Shown here: piece after piece, positions 56,402-64,000 of the stretch
How the letters are laid out: every line of letters begins with the position of its first letter
Numbering within the stretch: the stretch's first letter is position 1
NCBI GenBank assembly: GCA_944390575.1
Contig: CALXQJ010000005.1
Location: 1-64,000, forward strand
Direction: 5' to 3'
Length of the DNA stretch: 64,000 nt
Origin: an uncultured Spirochaetota bacterium
GTDB lineage: Bacteria; Spirochaetota; Brachyspiria; Brachyspirales; Brachyspiraceae
Position numbers and translations under genes: made by a program
Notes under the pieces: generated by a model
Databases searched by the model: none
What the model was told of the DNA's origin: nothing
The model's input: the letters and a program-made list of their open reading frames with translations, nothing else

Positions 56402-57376
56402 ATGAGAGCATATATAAAAGAATTGTCACTATATTTACCAGATAATATAGTAACAAATTATGACTTAGAAAAGAAATTAGATACAAATAATGATTGGATA
56501 GTAACAAGAACTGGAATTAATGAAAGAAGAATGGCAGAAAGTGATGAGAGTTCTGCTGATATGGCTATAAAAGCTGTTTATAATCTAATAAAGAAGGGTG
56601 TTTCTTTGGAGGATGTGGATGCTATAATTGTAGCTACTTCTACAAAGGCATATTCTTTTCCTTCAACGGCTGGTATTATACAAAAAGAGTTTAAAATAAA
56701 AAATTCTTGTCTTTCCTTTGATATTTCAGCTGCTTGTGCTGGATATATATATGCATTAAATACAGCCACTTCTTTAATAGAATCTTCTGAGTGTAATAAG
56801 GTTTTGATTATAGCTTCTGAGAAGTGTAGTGATATACTTAATTGGGGAGATAGAAGCACTGCTATTTTATTTGGTGATGGTGTTAGTGTTGCATTATTAG
56901 AGGCTACTGAAGATAATAAGGGTATTATATCAAGTGATACAGGTGCTGAGTCTAATGAAGATATACTTATTATAAGAGGTGGTGGAAGTGTATGCCCTAT
57001 GACAGAAGAAAATATAGATGAGAGACCTAATACTATACAAATGATTGGACCTGAAGTTTTTAAAAAAGCTGTTACTACTTTTGAACATACTATTTCAAAA
57101 ACATTAAAAGAAGCAAATATTGATATTAAAGACTTATCACTTATTATTACTCATCAGGCTAATACAAGAATTATGTCTGCTGTTGGAAAGAGTTTAGGTT
57201 TAGAGTTTGATAAGTTTTATATTAATATAGAAAAATATGGTAATACTTCTGCTGCTTCTGTGGGTATTGCTTTTACTGAGGCTTATGAGAGTGGAGCTAT
57301 TAAAAGTGGAGATTATGTTTTACTTACTGCTTTTGGAGCTGGACTTACTTGGGGATCTACTTTAATTAAATTTTAG
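56402..57376 (+). CDS. fabH: Beta-ketoacyl-ACP synthase III, copy 2
   Basis: 324 residues, collinear with copy 1 throughout. Catalytic Cys is in FDISAACAGYIYAL, His in IITHQANTRI and Asn in YGNTSAAS. It initiates fatty-acid chains like copy 1, perhaps with another primer (acetyl versus branched acyl-CoA). Differences in the middle loops fit altered substrate choice. It has a distinctive promoter with two inverted repeats and is followed after 15 nt by hpt. Confidence 0.92.
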   Translation: MRAYIKELSLYLPDNIVTNYDLEKKLDTNNDWIVTRTGINERRMAESDESSADMAIKAVYNLIKKGVSLEDVDAIIVATSTKAYSFPSTAGIIQKEFKIKNSCLSFDISAACAGYIYALNTATSLIESSECNKVLIIASEKCSDILNWGDRSTAILFGDGVSVALLEATEDNKGIISSDTGAESNEDILIIRGGGSVCPMTEENIDERPNTIQMIGPEVFKKAVTTFEHTISKTLKEANIDIKDLSLIITHQANTRIMSAVGKSLGLEFDKFYINIEKYGNTSAASVGIAFTEAYESGAIKSGDYVLLTAFGAGLTWGSTLIKF

Positions 57377-57391
57377 ATTAGGATATAAATA

Positions 57392-57922
57392 ATGGCTAAA
57401 AAAGAAAATGGTATTAGTAGTGTTTTAATTAATGAGAGTGATATAGAAGAAAGAGTTAAGTATTTAGCTAAAAAAATATCTGATGATTATAGAAATAATG
57501 ATAATCCACCTTGTCTTATTGCTCTTTTGAAGGGTTCTTTTGTTTTTATGTCAGATTTATGTAGATATATTGACATAGAAATTGAAGTTGATTTTATGTC
57601 TGTTTCTAGTTATGGTAATGAGAAGGTAGGTGCTGAAGTTAAGATTTTAAAGGATGTTGATATATCTCTTTCTGGTAAAGATGTTATTATAGTAGAGGAT
57701 ATTATTGATAGTGGTTTTACTTTAAATAAGATATGTGAGCTTCTTAATACTAGGGATTTATCATCTTTAAAAATATGTACCTTACTTAATAAACCTTCTA
57801 GGAGAAAAGTTGATATAAAAATAGATTATAATGGTTTTGATATTGAAGATTTATTTGTTGTAGGGTATGGAATAGATTATGCTGAAAAATTTAGAAATTT
57901 ACCATATATAGCGGTTGTATAA
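57392..57922 (+). CDS. hpt: Hypoxanthine phosphoribosyltransferase
   Basis: 176 residues. The PRPP motif is VIIVEDIIDSGFTL, and the LLKGSFVFMSDL and VDFMSVSSYG blocks belong to purine PRTases. YGIDYAEKFRNLPYIAV at the C-terminus is the HPRT ending, quoted here by its core GIDYAEKFRNLP. It salvages hypoxanthine and guanine using PRPP. Downstream of fabH2 and 12 nt upstream of a lipoprotein gene. Confidence 0.95.
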   Translation: MAKKENGISSVLINESDIEERVKYLAKKISDDYRNNDNPPCLIALLKGSFVFMSDLCRYIDIEIEVDFMSVSSYGNEKVGAEVKILKDVDISLSGKDVIIVEDIIDSGFTLNKICELLNTRDLSSLKICTLLNKPSRRKVDIKIDYNGFDIEDLFVVGYGIDYAEKFRNLPYIAVV

Positions 57923-57934
57923 AAGGTGATGTTT

Positions 57935-58525
57935 ATGAAAACACTATTAAATATTTTGTTTGTTTTATTTTTTACATTGTCTTGTAAACTTCAAATAGGA
58001 ACTTTAAACTCTGTTTTAGATATATATTTAGATGCATCAGATGATGTTAGTAAGAATATTATAAGTCCAGCTACTACTACAGTATTATTAGAAACTACAG
58101 CTACATCATTAATTTCTTCTACTGCTAAGTTTGATATTAAAGTTAGAGGGTTTGATGCTTCAAGGCTTACACTTGATGATACTAAAGGAAAGGTTAAAGC
58201 TTTTGTACAAAAGGTAGAAGGTATTAAGCATATTGATTCTCAAACTAATTCTTTAGTTTATACTAGCTCTGTTGCTGGAAATATAAAGCCTGTAGATTTA
58301 GATGATATAGGTCTTATTCCTCCTGCTTCGTTTAGTCTTTCTTTAGATAGGCCTAATACCATATCTTTTACGGCTAATGATAGTTTGATGGATAGATTAA
58401 GAAAAAAAATTACTTTTGTTGGTGATGTTGGTGTTTTGAAAGTTACTTTAGAGTGTTATGATAATAATAAAGAAAAACTTTCTTATACGATTGATTTATT
58501 TATTGTTGTAAGGCGTACGGCTTAA
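57935..58525 (+). CDS. Lipoprotein, first of a paralogous pair
   Basis: 196 residues from ATG 57935, chosen because AAAAGG lies 8 nt upstream. GTG 57926 and ATG 57929 upstream are less likely. The signal ends in FTLSC. The mature protein is beta-rich with long Thr/Ser stretches (PATTTVLLETTATSLISSTA) and ends TIDLFIVVRRTA. It aligns over its length with the next gene's product (DIYLDASDDVSK/DISLDVSDIQTA, VLKVTLECYDN/ILKLVLEFIDN). Unknown function, probably on a membrane surface. Confidence 0.75.
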   Translation: MKTLLNILFVLFFTLSCKLQIGTLNSVLDIYLDASDDVSKNIISPATTTVLLETTATSLISSTAKFDIKVRGFDASRLTLDDTKGKVKAFVQKVEGIKHIDSQTNSLVYTSSVAGNIKPVDLDDIGLIPPASFSLSLDRPNTISFTANDSLMDRLRKKITFVGDVGVLKVTLECYDNNKEKLSYTIDLFIVVRRTA

Positions 58526-58552
58526 GTATATATTTTGAGGTTTTTATTTTAT

Positions 58553-59167
58553 ATGAAAAAATATATAATATTATTATTTTTATTTATTATTTCTTGCTCT
58601 AAGCAAATTAGAATTAGTGATGAGAATAAGGGTTTAAATTATAAAAAAGAAGTTGTTGATATATCTTTAGATGTTTCTGATATACAAACAGCAAATTTAC
58701 TCACATCAGAAAATACTACAAGTATAATAGATATTTTATCAAATTCTATTTCAGATGATTCAAATAGTTTTAGTGTTAAGTTGATAGGATTAGATTTTTC
58801 TAAGATGACTATAGCTTATAATGCTAATAGTGTTAATGTTGCTTTAAAAAATATATCTGGCTTATCAGATTCTTATGTTGAGAATAATAGTTTTTTTAAG
58901 AGTTATGATAATCTTTTTAAGGCTGTAGATCTATCTATGTTGCGTACTATTCCTCTTGATTCTATTACTCCTATTATGATATCAAATAGCTATCTTATTT
59001 TAAGAGTTGAAGACAGTATAGCTAATATTCTAAAGTCTAGGCTTAATTCAAATAATAAGTTGGGAATATTAAAATTAGTTTTAGAGTTTATAGATAATAG
59101 TGATTCTAAATTATCTAAGACTATAGATATTTATGTTTTGGTTAAGAGAGTTATAGAAAGTAATTAA
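58553..59167 (+). CDS. Lipoprotein, second of a paralogous pair
   Basis: 204 residues from ATG 58553 (GAGG 12 nt upstream). A TTG start 18 nt earlier would spoil the signal sequence. The signal ends in FIISCSK. The body follows its neighbour: DVSLDVSDI-like start, FSVKLIGLDFSKMTIAY in the middle, GILKLVLEFIDNSDSKLSKT near the end. The two genes are a tandem duplication that has diverged strongly. Confidence 0.75.
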   Translation: MKKYIILLFLFIISCSKQIRISDENKGLNYKKEVVDISLDVSDIQTANLLTSENTTSIIDILSNSISDDSNSFSVKLIGLDFSKMTIAYNANSVNVALKNISGLSDSYVENNSFFKSYDNLFKAVDLSMLRTIPLDSITPIMISNSYLILRVEDSIANILKSRLNSNNKLGILKLVLEFIDNSDSKLSKTIDIYVLVKRVIESN

Positions 59168-59176
59168 AGAATAGTA

Positions 59177-60595
59177 ATGAAGAATATAATAATAATAGGT
59201 GCTGGTATTGCAGGTGAGATGCTTGCTAATGAAATAGAGTATAAGTATATTTTAGACTATAATATACTTTGTTTTTTAGATGATGATAAGAGTAAGAAAG
59301 TAGTAGCAAATAAGGAAGTTCTTGGCTGTATTAAAGATATTTATAGGGTTTTAGATTTTTATGCTAATAATAATATTAAAGTTGATGAGATAATCATTGC
59401 TATTCCCACTTTAAAGCAAAAAGAATTATTAGAAGTATTAAATATAGTATCTAAAACTAAAATAAGGCATAAAATAGTTCCTTGTATTTTTGAGATTATA
59501 AAAGGTAATTTTTCATTAAAAGATATTAGAAATATAGAACCTTCCGATTTACTTGGACGTGAGGAAGTTGGTTTTGATGAGTCTGATGTTTATGATTTTT
59601 ATAGAGATAAAGTTGTTCTTGTTACAGGTGGTGGTGGCTCTATAGGCTCTGAAATAGTTAGACAACTTTTAACTCTTCCTGTTTCTCTTGTACTTGCTTT
59701 GGATAATTCTGAGAGTGCTATTCATACACTTCTTATGAGTGTGCACTCTAATGATAGAAAAAATCTAAAATATATAATAGCAAATTTATTAGACAGTGTA
59801 AAAATAGAAAATATATTAAAGCACTATAAAGTAGATATAATTTTTCACGCAGCAGCACATAAACATCTTCCATTTATGGAGGAATATCCAGAAGAAGCTA
59901 TTAAAAACAATATATTAGCTACAGAGAATATTTCTCTACTTTCAATAAAACATAATGTAAAACATTTTGTATTTGTTTCTACAGATAAAGCAGTTCGCCC
60001 AACATCATTAATGGGAGCATCAAAGAGAATATGTGAGCGTATTATAACTTCATTATCTTTTGAGCAACATACTACTTCTTTTAGACTTACAAGGTTTGGT
60101 AATGTACTTGGAAGTAGTGGTAGTGTTATACCTGTGTTTGAGCGTCAGATTAGAGAGGGTAGAGCTATTACAGTTACACATCCTGAAATGGTTCGTTTTT
60201 TTATGTCTATTAGAGAGGCTGCACGTTTGGTTATAAAATCTTGTACTTTAGAAAATGGTGTAATATTTACTCTTGATATGGGTAAGCCTGTTCGTATTTT
60301 AGATTTGGCTTATAATATGCTTAAAATGTATGGGCTTACAGAAGAAGATATTCCTATTGTTTTTACTGGTATTAGAGAAGGTGAAAAGCTTTATGAAGAG
60401 ATATTAATGGAAGATGAAACATTGATAGAGTCTAAATATAAAAAATTATTTATTGCAGAAGATAAAACAACACAATTATCTGCAGTAGAAAGAAAAAATA
60501 TGATAGAAGAGTTTCGTTTATCTTCTTTGAGTTTTGATTGTAAAGATAAGATAAAATCTTTAATGCGTAAGTATATAGAAGAATATAGTGGATAA
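59177..60595 (+). CDS. Nucleotide-sugar 4,6-dehydratase/epimerase of the CapD/WbpM type, short form
   Basis: 472 residues. Residues 1-130 form a Rossmann/CoA-binding-like domain (IIIGAGIAGEMLANE). From about 150 the extended SDR domain has VTGGGGSIGSEIVRQL for NAD(P). The catalytic set is S-T-D-K-A-V-R-P-T-S and MGASKR, with Met and Lys where most SDRs have Tyr and Lys. This is the form known for WbpM-type enzymes. The four N-terminal membrane helices of full-length CapD/WbpM are missing, so it is soluble. It makes a UDP-4-keto sugar for surface glycans or glycoprotein modification. It follows the lipoprotein pair by 9 nt. Confidence 0.87.
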   Translation: MKNIIIIGAGIAGEMLANEIEYKYILDYNILCFLDDDKSKKVVANKEVLGCIKDIYRVLDFYANNNIKVDEIIIAIPTLKQKELLEVLNIVSKTKIRHKIVPCIFEIIKGNFSLKDIRNIEPSDLLGREEVGFDESDVYDFYRDKVVLVTGGGGSIGSEIVRQLLTLPVSLVLALDNSESAIHTLLMSVHSNDRKNLKYIIANLLDSVKIENILKHYKVDIIFHAAAHKHLPFMEEYPEEAIKNNILATENISLLSIKHNVKHFVFVSTDKAVRPTSLMGASKRICERIITSLSFEQHTTSFRLTRFGNVLGSSGSVIPVFERQIREGRAITVTHPEMVRFFMSIREAARLVIKSCTLENGVIFTLDMGKPVRILDLAYNMLKMYGLTEEDIPIVFTGIREGEKLYEEILMEDETLIESKYKKLFIAEDKTTQLSAVERKNMIEEFRLSSLSFDCKDKIKSLMRKYIEEYSG

Positions 60596-60750
60596 AATTT
60601 TTTATATTTCTTTTTGTAATATATAAGGGAACTTTTTGTTGTATATAAACGTCTAAATAATTAAAAATCCGTATTTTATTTTGTTTTATAGAAATTGAAA
60701 AATAATTTAAAATACTTATAATTTATACTCAAAATATTACTGGATTTTTT

Positions 60751-62043
60751 ATGATTAAGAGATATACAAGAAAATGTATGGAGCATCTTTGGAATTTGGA
60801 AAATGAATTTCAAAAAATGCTTGATGTTGAGATAGCCACTTGTGAAGTTATGTGTGAGCTTGGTGAGATACCAAAAGATGTTTTAAATAATATAAAGGAG
60901 AAAGCAAGTTTTACAGTAGAGCGTATTCAAGAGATAGAAAAAGATACCAATCATGATATTATAGCATTTGTATCTACTGTACAAGAAAATGTTGGAGAGG
61001 GTGGCGAGTATATACATAAAGGGCTTACTTCATCCGATGTAAAAGACACTGCATTAGCATTATTAATGCGAGAGTCTGCGGATATTATATTAGAAGAATT
61101 AAAAAAGCTATCTGTTGTATTATTGAAGAAAGCTAAAGAGTATAAATATACACCTTGTATAGGTAGAACTCACGGTATACATGCCGAGCCTATGACTTTT
61201 GGGCTTAAATTTATTTTATGGTATGAAGATACTTTAAGAAATATAGAGAGAATAGAAAAAGCAAGAAAAATAGTATCTGTTGGGAAACTTTCTGGAGCAG
61301 TAGGTACATATAGTAATATTAACCCTCAAGTAGAAGAACTTGTTATGCAAAAATTAGGGCTTGATTTTGATAAGGTATCTACACAAATTATTCAAAGAGA
61401 TAGACATGCAGAATATTTAACTTCTCTTGCAATAGTAGCAAGCTCATTAGAAAAAATAGCTACAGAGATACGTGCTTTACAAAGAACAGAGATAAGAGAG
61501 TGTGAAGAATATTTTTCAAAAAAACAAAAAGGTTCTTCTGCTATGCCTCATAAGAGAAACCCTATTACTTGTGAGAGAATATCTGGCTTGGCACGTATAG
61601 TTCGTGGTAATGCTCTTGCTTCTTTAGAGAATATTGCTCTTTGGCACGAGAGGGATATTAGTCATTCTTCTGTTGAGAGAGTTATACTACCTGATTCTAC
61701 TATTATTGTTGATTATTGTACTAATAAGCTTACTGAGTTAATAGATAATTTATTAGTTTATCCTGATAATATGATTAAAAATATAGACAATACTGGTGGA
61801 TTAATTTTTAGTCAGAGAATATTAATTAGTTTAGTAAATAGGAATGTACCTCGAGATGATGCTTATATTTGGGTTCAGAGAAATGCTATGAAGAAATGGA
61901 TTAACAATGAGGATTTTAGAGATAATATTAAAAAGGATGAAGATATAAGAAAGTATTTAGATGAAAAAGAGATAGAAGATTGTTTTAATTATGATTATTA
62001 TTTAAGACATATTGATTTTATAATGAATAGATTTAATATTTGA
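60751..62043 (+). CDS. purB: Adenylosuccinate lyase
   Basis: 430 residues. It acts twice in purine synthesis, releasing fumarate from SAICAR and from adenylosuccinate. The lyase signature GSSAMPHKRNPI (catalytic Ser loop) and GRTHGIHAEP (catalytic His) are present, as is the TSSDVKDTA loop. Length is typical. The 155-nt gap before it contains AT-rich upstream DNA but no riboswitch that I can recognise. Its end overlaps the first bases before the tolC-like gene leader. Confidence 0.95.
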   Translation: MIKRYTRKCMEHLWNLENEFQKMLDVEIATCEVMCELGEIPKDVLNNIKEKASFTVERIQEIEKDTNHDIIAFVSTVQENVGEGGEYIHKGLTSSDVKDTALALLMRESADIILEELKKLSVVLLKKAKEYKYTPCIGRTHGIHAEPMTFGLKFILWYEDTLRNIERIEKARKIVSVGKLSGAVGTYSNINPQVEELVMQKLGLDFDKVSTQIIQRDRHAEYLTSLAIVASSLEKIATEIRALQRTEIRECEEYFSKKQKGSSAMPHKRNPITCERISGLARIVRGNALASLENIALWHERDISHSSVERVILPDSTIIVDYCTNKLTELIDNLLVYPDNMIKNIDNTGGLIFSQRILISLVNRNVPRDDAYIWVQRNAMKKWINNEDFRDNIKKDEDIRKYLDEKEIEDCFNYDYYLRHIDFIMNRFNI

Positions 62044-62066
62044 TAATTGCTATTGGAGGTTGTAAG

Positions 62067-63509
62067 TTGAGATACTTTTTATCTTTGTTATTTATTATAA
62101 GTTTTATGCTTTATGGTGAAGATACTAATACATTAATAGAGTCTACAAATATTCAATATACTACTACTAACGATATAGTGAATAATTCTACAAATGATAC
62201 AAATACTTTTATAACAAATGATTTAGTCATTGTTGATAATACTTTGTATATAAACTTAGAAGATGCTTTAAGACTTGCTTTAGAAAATGATAAGCAATTA
62301 AAACAAGCAGAGTATGATGTTAGAATAGCTCAAGCACAGAAAGATGGTACATTTTCTGATATATTTTTACCACAGCTTAGTATTAGTGGAGGAGTAAACT
62401 TAAAAGAGCCTACAGAGTATCAAGGTACGGGAATAGACTCTAGTATTGATAATTATTCTGCTACGGCTACTCTTTCTAAGCAATTATTTTCTGGTTTTAG
62501 AAATTTAAACTTAGATAAAGCACAAGCATTAAATCTACAAATGAAAAAAGATACATATTATGATATGAAAAAAAATGTAGATATTAATACAATGCTTAGT
62601 TTTTATAATACCTTTATAGCTAAAGAAAATTATAATGTATATAGACAGTCTCAAAGAAATTATAGTAATAGAATGAACTATACATATATTCAATATAGAA
62701 ATGGTCAAGTATCAGAATATGATTATTTAACATCAAAAGTTCAATATGAAAATACTAAGCCTCAATTGATAAAGTTAAGTAACCAGTACCAAACATTAAA
62801 ATTAACTTTTTTACGACAAATAGGGGTAACAAATCTACCTTATGATGTTGAGATAGTAGGTAATATTTTGGATGCTACAAATATTACATTACCTCCAAAT
62901 CTTTCAGAAGATGATTTAATTACTATTATAATGCGTAATAATATAGATATAAAAAATATGGCAAGCAATTTAGAAATGTTAGAGTATAATAGAAGAGTTG
63001 CTTCTAGCTATTTATGGCCTACTATTACCGGTAGTGCTAATGTTGGTATATCTACAGTAGATAAAGTTACTTCTACAGGTTTAAATACTTATAAGAAAGA
63101 GAGAGATTCCGACTTTACTTGGGGAGTAAGTTTTACTCTTAATTATTCTCTAGATTCTCTTCTTCCATTTTCATCTACAGCAAAAAAAGCAGAAGAAGCA
63201 GAACTTAATATAAAAAAATTAGAAGTAAGTTATGATGAGCTTAGGGATAATATAGAAGTTAATAGCAGAGATTTGATATCACTTGCAAATTCTCAAGCCC
63301 TAACCTTAGATTCACAAGCAGAAAATGCAAAAACAGCAGCATACGCACTTCAAATGGCAGAACGTCAATATAGAGGTGGTAGTATATCTCAACTTGAAGT
63401 TCAAGATGCAGAGATTAATTATTTAAATGCTCAATTATCATATTTACAAGCTATTTATGATTATTTCTCAAGCACACTTCAAGTATTAAAACTTTTAAGT
63501 ATTCAGTAA
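62067..63509 (+). CDS. TolC-like outer-membrane efflux protein
   Basis: 480 residues from a TTG start at 62067. Its strong ribosome site GGAGGT at 62055-62060 decides this start over others in the same frame. A signal peptide (LRYFLSLLFIISFMLYG) is followed by a spacer, then the two halves of the OEP/TolC family: LEDALRLALENDKQLKQAEYDVRIAQAQKDG in outline at about 75-105, and later EVQDAEINYLNAQLSYLQAIYDY near the end (quoted by its core EVQDAEINYLNAQ). It forms a trimeric channel through the outer membrane for efflux or secretion. The membrane-fusion protein gene follows after 19 nt. Confidence 0.92.
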   Translation: MRYFLSLLFIISFMLYGEDTNTLIESTNIQYTTTNDIVNNSTNDTNTFITNDLVIVDNTLYINLEDALRLALENDKQLKQAEYDVRIAQAQKDGTFSDIFLPQLSISGGVNLKEPTEYQGTGIDSSIDNYSATATLSKQLFSGFRNLNLDKAQALNLQMKKDTYYDMKKNVDINTMLSFYNTFIAKENYNVYRQSQRNYSNRMNYTYIQYRNGQVSEYDYLTSKVQYENTKPQLIKLSNQYQTLKLTFLRQIGVTNLPYDVEIVGNILDATNITLPPNLSEDDLITIIMRNNIDIKNMASNLEMLEYNRRVASSYLWPTITGSANVGISTVDKVTSTGLNTYKKERDSDFTWGVSFTLNYSLDSLLPFSSTAKKAEEAELNIKKLEVSYDELRDNIEVNSRDLISLANSQALTLDSQAENAKTAAYALQMAERQYRGGSISQLEVQDAEINYLNAQLSYLQAIYDYFSSTLQVLKLLSIQ

Positions 63510-63528
63510 ATATAGGAGATTATAAATT

Positions 63529-64000
63529 ATGTACTCAATAAGAAAACAAAATACTTATATAATTATTTTATTGGTATTATGTATGATATTTCTTTCTTGT
63601 AAGAAAAATAAAAAATCTGCGTCAAGAAGAGAAAGTGCTATAAGTGTATTAGTGGCATCCCCTATAAAGCAGTCTTTGGATGAATACTTAAACTTATCTG
63701 CAGAGATAAAGGCTACTAGGGAGGTAGAGGTTTCTGCTGATGTTTCTGGTAGAGTTGCTAATATTTTAAGATATGAGGGTAGTTTTGTAGGAAGAGGAGA
63801 GACTATTGCATTAATAGATAGATTTGTTATAGGAGCTAATTATTCTTATGCTCCAGCAAGAAGCTCTATAGCAGGATATGTTACAAAAACTTATGTTCCT
63901 GTTGGTGCTTCTGTTTCTGCTAGCACTCCTATTGCAAATGTTGCTGATATTCGTGAGCTTGAAGTTGAGATACAAGTTCCTGAGAGATCTGTAGCTGATA
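63529..64000 (+). CDS. Membrane-fusion (periplasmic adaptor) protein of an RND efflux system, 3' end outside window
   Basis: The first 157 codons are visible. A lipoprotein signal ends in FLSCKK. The mature start is followed by VSADVSGRVANILRYEGSFV, reduced to its core VSGRV..I...EG..V, the lipoyl/biotinyl-like half motif of MFPs. VGRGETIALID, then IAGYVTKTYVPVGASV, the second half motif, and the beginning of the barrel domain follow. TAGGAGA lies 10 nt before the ATG. With the TolC-like gene it forms the start of an efflux operon, and the RND pump gene is expected beyond 64000. Confidence 0.9.
   Translation, partial: MYSIRKQNTYIIILLVLCMIFLSCKKNKKSASRRESAISVLVASPIKQSLDEYLNLSAEIKATREVEVSADVSGRVANILRYEGSFVGRGETIALIDRFVIGANYSYAPARSSIAGYVTKTYVPVGASVSASTPIANVADIRELEVEIQVPERSVAD

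Overview
The window is AT-rich DNA (roughly 27% G+C by eye) and most likely chromosomal sequence from a spirochaete of the genus Brachyspira. This rests on the class D beta-lactamase, which has the motif set of the Brachyspira OXA-63-like group, on the very AT-biased codon use, on a spirochaete-like short SMC, and on the many small lipoproteins. The species cannot be decided from this sequence. Almost all of it is ordinary housekeeping chromosome. There is no prophage, CRISPR array, insertion sequence or rRNA operon.

Layout. 0-9 kb: the end of an acidic repeat protein, a U32 (RlhA-like) Fe-S enzyme, an OXA beta-lactamase with a good promoter, an hcp gene that has lost its 5' end, a COG0523 GTPase, and a MATE transporter with an unusual charged tail. 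9-17 kb: argS, a CreD-like protein, an oxidoreductase, tRNA-Leu(UAA), a BatA-like VWA protein, a nicotinamidase-like hydrolase and pyrR. 17-25.5 kb, all on the minus strand: yajC-secD-secF, then pepD, a YfcC carrier, thiL and a HARE-HTH/nuclease-like protein. 25.8-42.4 kb, all on the plus strand: a DUF2723 membrane glycosyltransferase-like protein with TPRs, PhoH, a PepSY-like gene cluster with one decayed copy, tgt, TPR and flippase-like proteins, acylphosphatase, a seven-LysM protein with a dead LytM domain, and smc. 42.4-46.4 kb, minus strand: MgtC, a double-SWIM protein and a frameshifted GIY-YIG/EcoRI-type DNA methyltransferase. 46.6-64 kb, plus strand except for one MBL-fold gene: two fabH paralogues, a clostridial-type secondary alcohol dehydrogenase, two sensor-like membrane proteins with acidic repeats, map, hpt, two paralogous lipoproteins, a sugar 4,6-dehydratase, purB, and the start of a TolC/membrane-fusion efflux operon.

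Regulatory signals are clear in several places. Promoters are of the sigma-70 type, often with a TTGATT -35 box and a 16-17 nt spacer. Strong intrinsic terminators separate many units. Three promoters (upstream of the PepSY cluster, fabH2 and the methyltransferase) carry inverted repeats that look like operators. Several convergent genes abut or overlap at their stop codons with no terminator between them.

The best leads for something undescribed are: the GIY-YIG + EcoRI-type methyltransferase fusion broken by a frameshift; the HARE-HTH + PD-(D/E)XK-like protein; the pair of sensor-like proteins with long acidic tails; the palindrome-covered fabH2 promoter; the structured leader of the lipoprotein gene at 47.9 kb; and a terminator-ended unexplained stretch upstream of the sec operon. 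None is proven to be a novel system from sequence alone.
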